Of a stretch of 6,102 nucleotides of DNA, positions 1-5,817 are shown piece by piece. The stretch lies in NCBI GenBank assembly GCA_903830015.1, contig CAIKSH010000224.1:1-6102 (forward strand), in the 5' to 3' direction. This DNA comes from an uncultured Solirubrobacterales bacterium. GTDB taxonomy: Bacteria > Actinomycetota > Thermoleophilia > Solirubrobacterales > Solirubrobacteraceae. Both the position numbers and the translations under genes were made by a program. Positions within the stretch are counted from its first letter, which is position 1. Every line of letters starts with the position of its first letter. Under the pieces are notes generated by a model. It did not search any database. It was not told the origin of the DNA and worked only from the letters and a program-made list of their open reading frames with translations.

Positions 1-248
1 AGGCCCAGCTCCTCCCCGGTGTACAGGACGCGTATCTCCCCGAGCATCCGTCCCTTGGCCGTGCAGCAGGCGGCAAAGCAGCCGGTGCCCGGCTCGAGGC
101 TCTCGACGTCGTTGGTGGCCAGCGCCCCGAGCGCCTCGCGGGCCTGGGGGCCGGAGATGGCCAGGCGTCCCATGTAGGAGCGGTCGACGAGCGCCGCCCC
201 TTCTGTCAGGGCGGCGATTTCGCCGGCTTGGGGGCCTTCGGCGGACAC
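1..248 (-). CDS. YgfZ/GcvT-like folate-binding protein (5' part, runs off window)
   Basis: Reading the minus strand from a GTG at 248 gives about 82 residues with no stop before the window edge. The stretch LVDRSYMGRLAISGP, then TNDVESLEPGTGC, then AKGRML and EIRVL, matches the N-terminal half of the tetrahydrofolate-binding YgfZ/GcvT fold. Family knowledge: GcvT is the glycine-cleavage aminomethyltransferase, and YgfZ/CAF17-type relatives support iron-sulfur enzyme maturation or repair. The TNDV...PG.GC..... KGR pattern favours YgfZ-like over true GcvT, but the diagnostic C-terminal cysteine motif lies outside the window. Start choice is uncertain: the frame stays open through a GTG at 290 and an ATG at 320. 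I prefer 248 because it gives the usual short lead-in before the first conserved block, and the codons upstream look less like coding sequence of this genome. It is transcribed divergently from the MntR-like gene. Confidence 0.8.
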   Translation of the reverse strand, partial: MSAEGPQAGEIAALTEGAALVDRSYMGRLAISGPQAREALGALATNDVESLEPGTGCFAACCTAKGRMLGEIRVLYTGEELG

Positions 249-261
249 CTGCCGCAGGATA
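249..261 (-). promoter_or_regulatory. Possible -10 box for the YgfZ-like gene
   Basis: On the minus strand a TATCCT hexamer (261 down to 256) ends seven bases before the preferred GTG start at 248. That would put the transcript start on or next to the start codon. No convincing -35 hexamer lies at 16-18 nt, so this is weak. It is reported because it supports the start choice and resembles the arrangement at the mntR-like gene. Confidence 0.25.
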
Positions 262-295
262 GGTGGCCCCCCGGGCCAGGAATTGTTCACATAGC

Positions 296-330
296 TTGAT
301 TCAGGGTTTAGGCATGCCATAATCCGCCCG
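296..330 (+). promoter_or_regulatory. Sigma70-type promoter of mntR-mntH, predicted leaderless
   Basis: TTGATT (296-301) and CATAAT (318-323) are separated by 16 nt. They match four and five of six bases of the housekeeping -35 and -10 consensus, and this is one of the few AT-rich patches in the window. Six bases separate the -10 box from the GTG at 330, so the expected +1 is the G of that start codon. The mRNA would therefore be leaderless, which fits the absence of any Shine-Dalgarno-like sequence. Leaderless initiation at AUG/GUG is well established in Actinobacteria. Confidence 0.6.
304..325. promoter_or_regulatory. Imperfect palindrome over the -10 box, candidate MntR/DtxR operator
   Basis: A perfect 8-bp palindrome GGCATGCC (311-318) sits in a longer imperfect dyad centred between 314 and 315. 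Sixteen of 22 positions are symmetric, including outer GG..TT and AA..CC. The flanking TTTA and ATAA give a TTTAGGC-like half-site, reminiscent of DtxR/IdeR-family boxes with TTAGG-type arms. It covers the -10 box and ends five bases before the regulator's own start codon. Metal-loaded repressor bound here would block RNA polymerase, which is classic negative autoregulation. The assignment to this regulator is inference from position and symmetry. Confidence 0.5.
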
Positions 331-1001
331 TGCCGGTCACCTCCAGACCCAGCCCCGCCGTAGAGGACTACGCCAAGGCGATCTACTCGCTCGAGCGCAG
401 CGGTGGCGGCGCGGTGACCACCAGCGACCTGGCCTCGAGGCTCGGGGTCAGTGCCGCCTCGGCCTCGGGGATGGTCCGGCGGCTGGGGGAGATGGGGCTC
501 GTCGAGCACGAGCCCTACCGAGGGGTCTCGCTCACGCCGGCCGGGGAGCGGGTGGCCCTCGAGGTGATCCGCCACCACCGGCTGCTGGAGCTGCTGCTGG
601 CCGACCTGGGGGTGCCCTGGGACCGGGTCCACGACGAGGCCGAGGTGCTTGAGCACCACATCTCCGAGGAGCTCGAGCAGCTGATCGCCAGCCGCTTCGG
701 CGACCCGACCCACGATCCCCACGGCGACCCGATCCCCTCGGCCGACCTGCGCGTGGAGGAGGGCAGCTCGACCCGGCTCGCCGAGCTGGAGCCGGGGGCG
801 CGGGGACGGTTCGTGCGCGTCTCTGACGCCGACCCGGAGATCCTGCGCCACCTGGCCGGCCTGGGCATCGCCCCCGGCGACCGCTTCGAGGTGGTCCGCC
901 GCGAGCCCTTCGAGGGTCCCCTGGTCGTCGACTTCGGGGGTGGCGAGCAGGCGCTGGGGGCCGGGCTGACCCGCGCCATGCGGGTCGAGGTCGAGAGGTG
1001 A
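330..1001 (+). CDS. mntR: DtxR/MntR-family manganese-responsive transcriptional repressor
   Basis: A 223-residue metal-dependent repressor. A winged helix-turn-helix (about residues 8-72; AVEDYAKAIYSLE, then SDLASRLGVSAASASGMVRRL and the wing near YRGVSLTPAG) is followed by a helical metal-binding/dimerisation domain (about 73-135) and a C-terminal SH3/FeoA-like domain (about 148-222). By alignment to DtxR from memory, the ancillary-site ligands are His83, Glu87 and His101. Primary-site positions are Asp13 (DtxR Met10), Glu105 (DtxR Cys102), Glu108 and His109. Asp plus Glu at the two discriminating positions is the pattern of the Mn sensor MntR, not the Fe sensors DtxR/IdeR. B. subtilis MntR lacks the SH3 domain, so this is a long-form MntR. 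The GTG start at 330 fits a leaderless transcript. The gene overlaps the NRAMP transporter by 4 nt, consistent with Mn-dependent control of the operon. The family is certain; metal choice is a good inference. Confidence 0.9.
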   Translation: MPVTSRPSPAVEDYAKAIYSLERSGGGAVTTSDLASRLGVSAASASGMVRRLGEMGLVEHEPYRGVSLTPAGERVALEVIRHHRLLELLLADLGVPWDRVHDEAEVLEHHISEELEQLIASRFGDPTHDPHGDPIPSADLRVEEGSSTRLAELEPGARGRFVRVSDADPEILRHLAGLGIAPGDRFEVVRREPFEGPLVVDFGGGEQALGAGLTRAMRVEVER

Positions 1002-2311
1002 GCAGGCTGCCGGACGCCGCGGCCGAGCCGCTGCCTTCCGGGCTCGACGCCGAAACGGTCCTCGAGCCCGGGCCGAGCGACCTGGAGCGCATCCGCTCGC
1101 GCGGGCGGCTCTGGGGGACGATCGGCATCCTGGGACCGGCCTTCGTGGCCTGCGTGGCCTACGTGGACCCAGGGAACTTCGCCGCCAACATCGCCGCCGG
1201 CTCGACCTACGGCTACATGCTCGTCTGGGTTCTCGTCGGAGCCAACCTGATGGCGATGCTGATCCAGTACCTCTCGGCCAAGGCGGGAATCGTCACCGGG
1301 CGCAACCTCCCCGAGCTCTGCCGCGACCGCTTCCCCAAGCCGGTGAGCCGGGGGCTGTGGGTTCAGGCCGAGCTCGTGGCCATGGCCACCGACGTGGCCG
1401 AGTTCGTCGGCGCCGCCCTGGCGCTCAACCTCCTGTTCGGCGTTCCGCTCTTTCCCGCCGGCCTGATCACCGCCGTGGTCTCCTTCGGGATCCTGGGCCT
1501 GCAGCGGCGCGGCTACCGGCGCTTCGAGCTGGCGATCGTCTTCTTCCTGGCCATCATCCTGCTCGGGTTCCTCTACAACCTGGTGCGCGTCGGCTTCCAG
1601 CTCGGGCCGGCGGCCTCCGGGCTGGTTCCCTCGTTCTCGGGAACCGACAGCGTCCTGCTCGCGGCGGCAATCCTCGGGGCGACGGTGATGCCCCACGTGG
1701 TCTACCTGCACTCGGCGCTTACGCAGGGACGGATCGAGCCCCGGGGCGACCGCGAGCGCCACCAGCTGCTGCGCTTCCAGCGCGTGGACGTGGTCGTGGC
1801 GATGGGGCTGGCCGGACTGATCAACCTGGCGATGCTGCTGATCGCCGCCTCGCTCTTCTTCGGCGGGCCCCTGGAAGCCACCGACACGATCGAGGGCGCC
1901 TACGACGGCTTCAAGGCGCTGATCGGGCCGGAGGCGGCGATCGCCTTCGCCCTGGCGCTGCTCGCCTCCGGGATGTCCAGCTCAAGCGTGGGCACCTACT
2001 CGGGCCAGGTGGTCATGCAGGGCTTCATCGGCCGCTCGATCCCGCTGGGGCTCAGGCGCACGGTGACCATGGCACCCGCCCTGATCGTGCTCGCCGCCGG
2101 CATCGAGCCGACGGCGGCCCTGCTGGTGAGCCAGGTCGTCCTCTCGTTCGGCATACCGTTTGCGCTGGTGCCGCTGCTGCTGGTGACGCGCGACCGCACG
2201 GTGATGGGCGGCTTCGTGAACCGAAGGGTCACCAGTGCGGCGGCGCTCGTCGTGGTCTCCCTGGTCGTGGCCCTCAACCTCTTCCTCCTGGGCCGGCTCT
2301 TCTTCGGCTGA
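998..2311 (+). CDS. mntH: NRAMP-family Mn2+/divalent metal:proton symporter
   Basis: A 437-residue inner-membrane transporter that imports Mn2+ (and often Fe2+) with protons. After a hydrophilic N-terminus of about 40 residues there are about 11 hydrophobic segments. Family hallmarks visible: DPGN in TM1 (Asp57-Asn60), TDVAEF in TM3 (Asp132, Glu135), and the TM6 motif with Ala228, Met231, Pro232, His233, where the Met sulfur favours Mn/Fe over Mg/Ca. Also present are the NRAMP signature GMSSSSVGTYSGQ...MQGF (about 325-343) and Gln379 ahead of GIPFALVPLLL. Length is normal and nothing is missing. The GTG start lies in a GTGA overlap with the regulator's stop codon, implying translational coupling; the GAGAGG upstream is flush with the start and too close for a standard ribosome site. 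Pairing with an MntR-type repressor supports Mn as the physiological substrate. Confidence 0.95.
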   Translation: MSRLPDAAAEPLPSGLDAETVLEPGPSDLERIRSRGRLWGTIGILGPAFVACVAYVDPGNFAANIAAGSTYGYMLVWVLVGANLMAMLIQYLSAKAGIVTGRNLPELCRDRFPKPVSRGLWVQAELVAMATDVAEFVGAALALNLLFGVPLFPAGLITAVVSFGILGLQRRGYRRFELAIVFFLAIILLGFLYNLVRVGFQLGPAASGLVPSFSGTDSVLLAAAILGATVMPHVVYLHSALTQGRIEPRGDRERHQLLRFQRVDVVVAMGLAGLINLAMLLIAASLFFGGPLEATDTIEGAYDGFKALIGPEAAIAFALALLASGMSSSSVGTYSGQVVMQGFIGRSIPLGLRRTVTMAPALIVLAAGIEPTAALLVSQVVLSFGIPFALVPLLLVTRDRTVMGGFVNRRVTSAAALVVVSLVVALNLFLLGRLFFG

Positions 2312-2332
2312 TCCGGCGGCTGCTGTGGCCGG

Positions 2333-2346
2333 TAGTCTCAGGGGAG
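2333..2346 (+). promoter_or_regulatory. Possible -10 box and flush purine tract before the 120-aa gene
   Basis: TAGTCT (2333-2338) fits TAnnnT and would start transcription about two bases before the ATG at 2347. AGGGGAG (2340-2346) is anti-Shine-Dalgarno-like but directly abuts the ATG, so it lacks normal spacing. No clear -35 is seen. The 35-nt gap after the NRAMP gene is one of the few places where a separate transcript could begin. Confidence 0.3.
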
Positions 2347-2709
2347 ATGGCGCTATCGGACACCTTTCAGGCCGCGATCGACTCGCTTCCCGACGACTGG
2401 TCGGACCTCGTCATGGACCTGCGGATCTTCGACGAGAGCCGCTACGTCGAGGCGGCCACCTTCCTCGTCGTCTGCAACGCCCAGCCCTACTCCAGGCACG
2501 ACTGGCACTGGCGGATCCTCTGCGCTCACCGGTTCGGCCACGCCGCTGCGCCGGAGGCCGTTCACCGGGGCCTGCTCTTCCTCGATGAGGCGGGCATCGA
2601 CGGCGAGCTGGTCGTGCGCGACGTGCGCACCGGCCGGGCCCCGGTCTTCGAGGCGTGGGGGCGCCCCGAGAGCGTGCGCGAGGAGTTTCGCCGCGTTTAC
2701 AGCCAGTAG
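2347..2709 (+). CDS. Conserved-looking small protein of unknown function (120 aa)
   Basis: I do not recognise the family. The ATG at 2347 starts a 120-residue soluble protein with no signal peptide or membrane segment. An acidic N-terminal half (SLPDDWSDLVMDLRIFDESRYVEA across about 13-36) leads into a hydrophobic strand-like stretch. A core rich in aromatic residues and histidine follows: HDWHWRILCAHRFGH at residues 51-65, containing two Trp, four His and one Cys. The C-terminal part has strand-like ELVVRDVRTGRAPVFEAWGR and a basic helical tail, suggesting a small alpha/beta domain. The frame stays open upstream inside mntH, but that is overlap, and 2347 is the first credible start. Codon use matches the neighbours, so it is real. 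The stop is 2 nt before the next gene and the cluster continues into fbiC, so co-expression with F420 chromophore synthesis is plausible but unproven. Confidence 0.75.
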   Translation: MALSDTFQAAIDSLPDDWSDLVMDLRIFDESRYVEAATFLVVCNAQPYSRHDWHWRILCAHRFGHAAAPEAVHRGLLFLDEAGIDGELVVRDVRTGRAPVFEAWGRPESVREEFRRVYSQ

Positions 2710-2711
2710 CG

Positions 2712-3059
2712 GTGGCTACGGTCGTAGCGCTCGTTCCCGACCTGCTCTTCGGCTCGAAGGTTGAGGGCATGCTGGCCGCCGGCGGGCACGAGGTGACGCT
2801 GGTGGCCGACCCGGCGCGGGCGCTGGAGCTGGCCGGCGCGGCTGACGTCCTGGTGGTCGACCTGGCCGGAGGGCAGGTCGACGGGCCGGCGCTGCTGGCC
2901 GGTGGGCCGCCCGGCGCCCGGACGCTGGGGTTCTTCAGCCACGTGGAGCCCGAGGTCCGCGAGGCGGCGCTGGCCGCCGGCTTCGACCAGGTCGTGCCCC
3001 GCTCGCGGATGAATCGGGAGGGCGCCGACCTGGTCTCCGGCCTGGCGTCCGGGGCATAG
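2712..3059 (+). CDS. Degenerate receiver-like (CheY-fold) small protein, function unknown
   Basis: 115 residues from a GTG at 2712, two bases after the previous stop. The pattern is that of a response-regulator receiver: strand ATVVALVPD, helix, strand EVTLVAD, helix PARALELA, then strand ADVLVVDLAG, where Asp50 falls at the usual phospho-acceptor position. Strand RTLGFFSH follows with Ser76 where the conserved Thr/Ser sits, then EVREAALAAGFDQVVPRSR. Differences from a working receiver: only one acidic residue (Asp10) at the end of strand 1 instead of a pair, and Arg-Ser after the last Pro instead of the catalytic Lys-Pro. There is no DNA-binding or other output domain and no kinase gene nearby. 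It is probably a stand-alone, possibly phosphorylation-independent receiver-like domain. A longer GTG start at 2655 is in frame, but the fold begins right at 2712. The fold call is moderate; the partner is unknown. Confidence 0.7.
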   Translation: MATVVALVPDLLFGSKVEGMLAAGGHEVTLVADPARALELAGAADVLVVDLAGGQVDGPALLAGGPPGARTLGFFSHVEPEVREAALAAGFDQVVPRSRMNREGADLVSGLASGA

Positions 3060-3073
3060 ACTTCGCTGGCCCC

Positions 3074-5344
3074 ATGAGCCGCCGCGTCACCTTCTCCCGC
3101 AACTACACGCTGTCGCTCTCGCGGACCTGCCAGTGCTACTGCAAGTACTGCGCCTTCAAGACCCACCGGGCGCACCTGCACGACCCCGAGGAGGTCGACC
3201 GGCAGATCGAGCAGGCCGTCCGGAGAAACGCCAAGGAGCTGCTCTTCCTGACCGGGGAGCGCCCCGAGGCCAACCCGAAGGTCGCCGCGACGCTCCGCGA
3301 GTGGGGCCACGAGGACTTCACCTCCTACGTCGCCTGGGCCTGCGGCCGGGCCCTGGAGAGGGGGCTGCTGCCCCACACCAACATCGGGGTGGTCGGGCGC
3401 GAGGAGCTGGCCCGCCTAAAGGAGGTGACCGCCTCGCAGGGCCTGATGCTCGAGTCGCTCCGGGACGACCTGGTGGCCCACCAGGGTTCGCCGACCAAGT
3501 CGCCGGAGGTACGGATCGCGATGATCGAGACGGCCGGCGAGCTGAAGATTCCCTTCACCAGCGGCATCCTCGTGGGGATCGGCGAGAACGAGGGGGACCG
3601 CTTTGCCGCCCTCGATCGCCTGGCCGAAATCCACGGCCGGTACGGGCACCTCCAGGAGGTGATTCTCCAGAACTTCGTTCCCCACGACTCCTACTACGGG
3701 CTCGAGGTCGCCGATCTTGCCGACGAGTCCGCCCGGCGCTTCTGGGCCACCGGAGTGGGGGAGCGGCCGGCCGCCGATCTTCCCGCCTGGGCGACCGGCG
3801 TGACGCTGGAGGAGCTCGAGAGGCTGGTCGACTACGCCGCCCGCGCGCTTCCCGGAGTCGGCATCCAGGTGCCGCCCAACCTCTCGGCCGCCTGGCCGGA
3901 GCTCGTCCGCGCCGGCGCCACCGACCTCGGCGGCCTGTCGGCCAACGGCGACCACATCTCCCCCGAGCAGCCCTTCCCGTCGCCGGCGCAGGTCCGCCGC
4001 GGGCTGCGCGAGCAGGGCGCCGCGCTCACCGAGCGCCTCTGCGTATACCCCGGATTCATCTCCGACGAGTGGCTGGCGCCGGCGGTGCTCGACACCATCC
4101 GTGCGCGCTACTGGAGCTTCATACCCCGGGGCGGATCGGGGCGCCGCGAGGCGCCGTTCGCGATCCGGCCGGGCCTGGTCGGGCCGGCGATCGAGCGGGC
4201 AGCGGCCGGTCATGAGCTCTCGCCGGAGGAGCTCACGGCCCTCTTTGCCGAGCGCCGGCCGGAGGCGGTGGAGGAGATCCGCCAGGCGGCCGACGGCCTG
4301 CGGCGCGAGCTCGCGGGGGAGGAGGTCTCCTTCGTGGTCAACCGCAACATCAACATCTCCAACGTCTGCACCGTCGGCTGTGCCTTCTGCGGTTTCGGGC
4401 AGTCGCGCCGCTCGCCGGAGGCCTACACGATCGACCGCGGCGACTTCCTCCGCCGGGTGGCCGAGGCGGTCGACTTCGGGGCGACCGAGCTGTGCATCCA
4501 GTCCGGCATCCACCCCGAATGGGAGCTCGAGGACTACCTGGGCTGGCTGCGCCTGGCCCGGGAGGCCGCTCCGGCCCTCCACCTCCACGCCTACAGCCCG
4601 ATGGAGATCGCCCACATGTGCGACATCAGCGGCCTGCCGGCGGCCGAGGTATTCGCCCGGCTGGCCGACGCCGGGCTGGGCTCCACGCCGGGAACCGCCG
4701 CCGAGGTGCTCCACGACGGGGTGCGCGGACGGATCAGCCCCAACAAGCTTCCCGTCGCCCGCTGGGTCGAGATCATCGAGGCCGGCCACCGCGCCGGCGT
4801 TCCTTCGACCAGCACGGTGATGTTCGGGCACATCGAGGAGCCGTGGGAGCTCGCCGAGCACATGCGGGTGATCCGCGGGGTGCAGGAGCGGACCGGGGGG
4901 ATCACCGAGTTCGTGCCGCTCTCCTTCATCCCCTTCCAGACGCTTCTCGGACGCACGCACGGGATCGAGGAGATAAGCCGGGAGGAGAACCTCGCCCATA
5001 CCGCGGTCTTCCGGCTCGCCCTGGGACGCAGCGTCGCCAACCTGCAGGCCAGCTGGGTGAAGATGGGCCTCCTGGCCGCCACCGAGGCGCTCCGGTGGGG
5101 GGTTAACGACCTCGGCGGGACGCTGATGGAAGAGAACATCAGCCGGCTGGCCGGCAGCCACCACGGGGTGCGCCTCGATCCCGAGGAGCTGGTTGCTGCC
5201 GCTCACCGCGCCGGGCGCCCGGCCGTCGAGCGCGACACGCTCTACCGAACCCGGGAGCGCTATCCGGTGGGCGTGGTGCCGGAGTCAGAGCGCGACCTGG
5301 CGGCGGTTGGCGACCCGCTCGCTTCTGGAATGGTTACGGCATGA
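3074..5344 (+). CDS. fbiC: FO synthase, fused CofG+CofH radical SAM enzyme (F420 biosynthesis)
   Basis: A 756-residue cytosolic enzyme making FO (7,8-didemethyl-8-hydroxy-5-deazariboflavin), the chromophore of coenzyme F420. The CofH half joins a tyrosine-derived 4-hydroxybenzyl group to 5-amino-6-ribitylaminouracil, and the CofG half closes the deazaflavin ring; both cleave S-adenosylmethionine. The N-terminal half (about 1-375) is CofG, with the CX3CX2C cluster motif at Cys19, Cys23, Cys26. The C-terminal half (about 385-756) is CofH, with NRNINISNVC and CX3CX2C at Cys432, Cys436, Cys439, followed by CIQSGIHP, SPMEIAHM, STPGTAAEVL and the family block around FVPLSFIPFQT. It is shorter than mycobacterial FbiC (about 850 aa) because it lacks that protein's N-terminal extension; both catalytic halves look complete. 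An extra Cys21 sits within the CofG motif. The ATG is 14 nt after the previous stop with no Shine-Dalgarno; a TAGACT (3057-3062) could be a -10 box. The 3' end overlaps greA by 4 nt. Confidence 0.97.
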   Translation: MSRRVTFSRNYTLSLSRTCQCYCKYCAFKTHRAHLHDPEEVDRQIEQAVRRNAKELLFLTGERPEANPKVAATLREWGHEDFTSYVAWACGRALERGLLPHTNIGVVGREELARLKEVTASQGLMLESLRDDLVAHQGSPTKSPEVRIAMIETAGELKIPFTSGILVGIGENEGDRFAALDRLAEIHGRYGHLQEVILQNFVPHDSYYGLEVADLADESARRFWATGVGERPAADLPAWATGVTLEELERLVDYAARALPGVGIQVPPNLSAAWPELVRAGATDLGGLSANGDHISPEQPFPSPAQVRRGLREQGAALTERLCVYPGFISDEWLAPAVLDTIRARYWSFIPRGGSGRREAPFAIRPGLVGPAIERAAAGHELSPEELTALFAERRPEAVEEIRQAADGLRRELAGEEVSFVVNRNINISNVCTVGCAFCGFGQSRRSPEAYTIDRGDFLRRVAEAVDFGATELCIQSGIHPEWELEDYLGWLRLAREAAPALHLHAYSPMEIAHMCDISGLPAAEVFARLADAGLGSTPGTAAEVLHDGVRGRISPNKLPVARWVEIIEAGHRAGVPSTSTVMFGHIEEPWELAEHMRVIRGVQERTGGITEFVPLSFIPFQTLLGRTHGIEEISREENLAHTAVFRLALGRSVANLQASWVKMGLLAATEALRWGVNDLGGTLMEENISRLAGSHHGVRLDPEELVAAAHRAGRPAVERDTLYRTRERYPVGVVPESERDLAAVGDPLASGMVTA

Positions 5345-5817
5345 GCACTGCCGACGACGACGAGCTGATCACCCCCGAGGGGCTGGAGGCGCTGAAGGCC
5401 GAGCTCGCCGAACTGGAAGGGCCGCGCCGGGCCGAGCTCTCCAAGCGGATTCAGGCCGCGCGCGAGGAAGGCGACCTGAAGGAGAACGCCGAGTACCACG
5501 CGGCCAAGGAGGAGCAGTCCCACATGGAGACCAAGATCCTGCGCCTCCAGGAACGGCTGCGCAAGGCCAAGGTCACCGAGGCCGACGGCGCGAGCGGGAA
5601 GGTCGCCTTCGGGGTTCCGGTGACGGTCACCGACGTCGACGCCGGCCGCGAGCAGAGCTTCACCATCGTCGGGCCGACCGAGGCCGACCCCGGCTCGGGG
5701 AAGATCTCCAGCGAGTCCCCGGTGGCCCAGGCGCTGCTCGGCGCCTCACCGGGGGAGACGGTCGAGGTCGACAGCCCCGGCGGCAAGCGCAGCTGGCGCG
5801 TCGAGAAGGTCGGCTAG
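5341..5817 (+). CDS. greA: Transcription elongation factor GreA
   Basis: A 158-residue secondary-channel factor that triggers transcript cleavage by backtracked RNA polymerase. Residues about 8-80 form the N-terminal coiled coil (EGLEALKAELAELEG through KILRLQERLRK). Its tip GDLKENAEYHAAKEEQ carries the acidic pair Asp45 and Glu48 needed to hold the catalytic metal. Residues about 85-157 are the FKBP-like domain, with the family signature KISSESPVAQALLGASPGE near 121-139. Length equals that of typical GreA. The ATG overlaps the fbiC stop as ATGA with no usable ribosome site, so translation is probably coupled to fbiC. Its TAG interleaves with the stop of the convergent cofE. GreA is a housekeeping factor and its place between F420 genes probably reflects local synteny rather than shared function. 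Confidence 0.97.
   Translation: MSTADDDELITPEGLEALKAELAELEGPRRAELSKRIQAAREEGDLKENAEYHAAKEEQSHMETKILRLQERLRKAKVTEADGASGKVAFGVPVTVTDVDAGREQSFTIVGPTEADPGSGKISSESPVAQALLGASPGETVEVDSPGGKRSWRVEKVG

Noticed and set aside
249..320. Longer N-terminus for the YgfZ-like gene from GTG 290 or ATG 320
   Set aside because: The extra residues do not look like this family, the codons are less typical, and the ATG at 320 lies inside the mntR operator/-10 region. It cannot be excluded from sequence alone.
515..1762. Long minus-strand frame (about 415 codons) opposite mntR and mntH
   Set aside because: It spans two clearly real genes on the other strand, and its composition is that of a GC-driven shadow frame.
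2313..2332. CCGGC/GCCGG hairpin after mntH as an intrinsic terminator
   Set aside because: The stem is only 5 bp with a 10-nt loop and no T tract follows; such pairs arise easily in GC-rich DNA.
1357..2346. Upstream extension of the 120-aa gene as one 450-codon frame
   Set aside because: The upstream two thirds is an out-of-frame reading of mntH with Arg/Gly/Ala-rich sequence; only the part from the ATG at 2347 looks like protein.
2655..2711. GTG at 2655 as start of the receiver-like protein
   Set aside because: It would overlap the previous gene by about 55 nt and add an Arg-rich, non-family-like lead; the first strand of the fold begins at the GTG at 2712.
3416..5206. Very long open frame on the minus strand (about 596 codons) opposite fbiC
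   Set aside because: It lies wholly antisense to a well-conserved radical SAM enzyme. Its product is low-complexity and rich in Gly/Arg/Asp/His with no recognisable domain, as expected of mirror frames in GC-rich genes.
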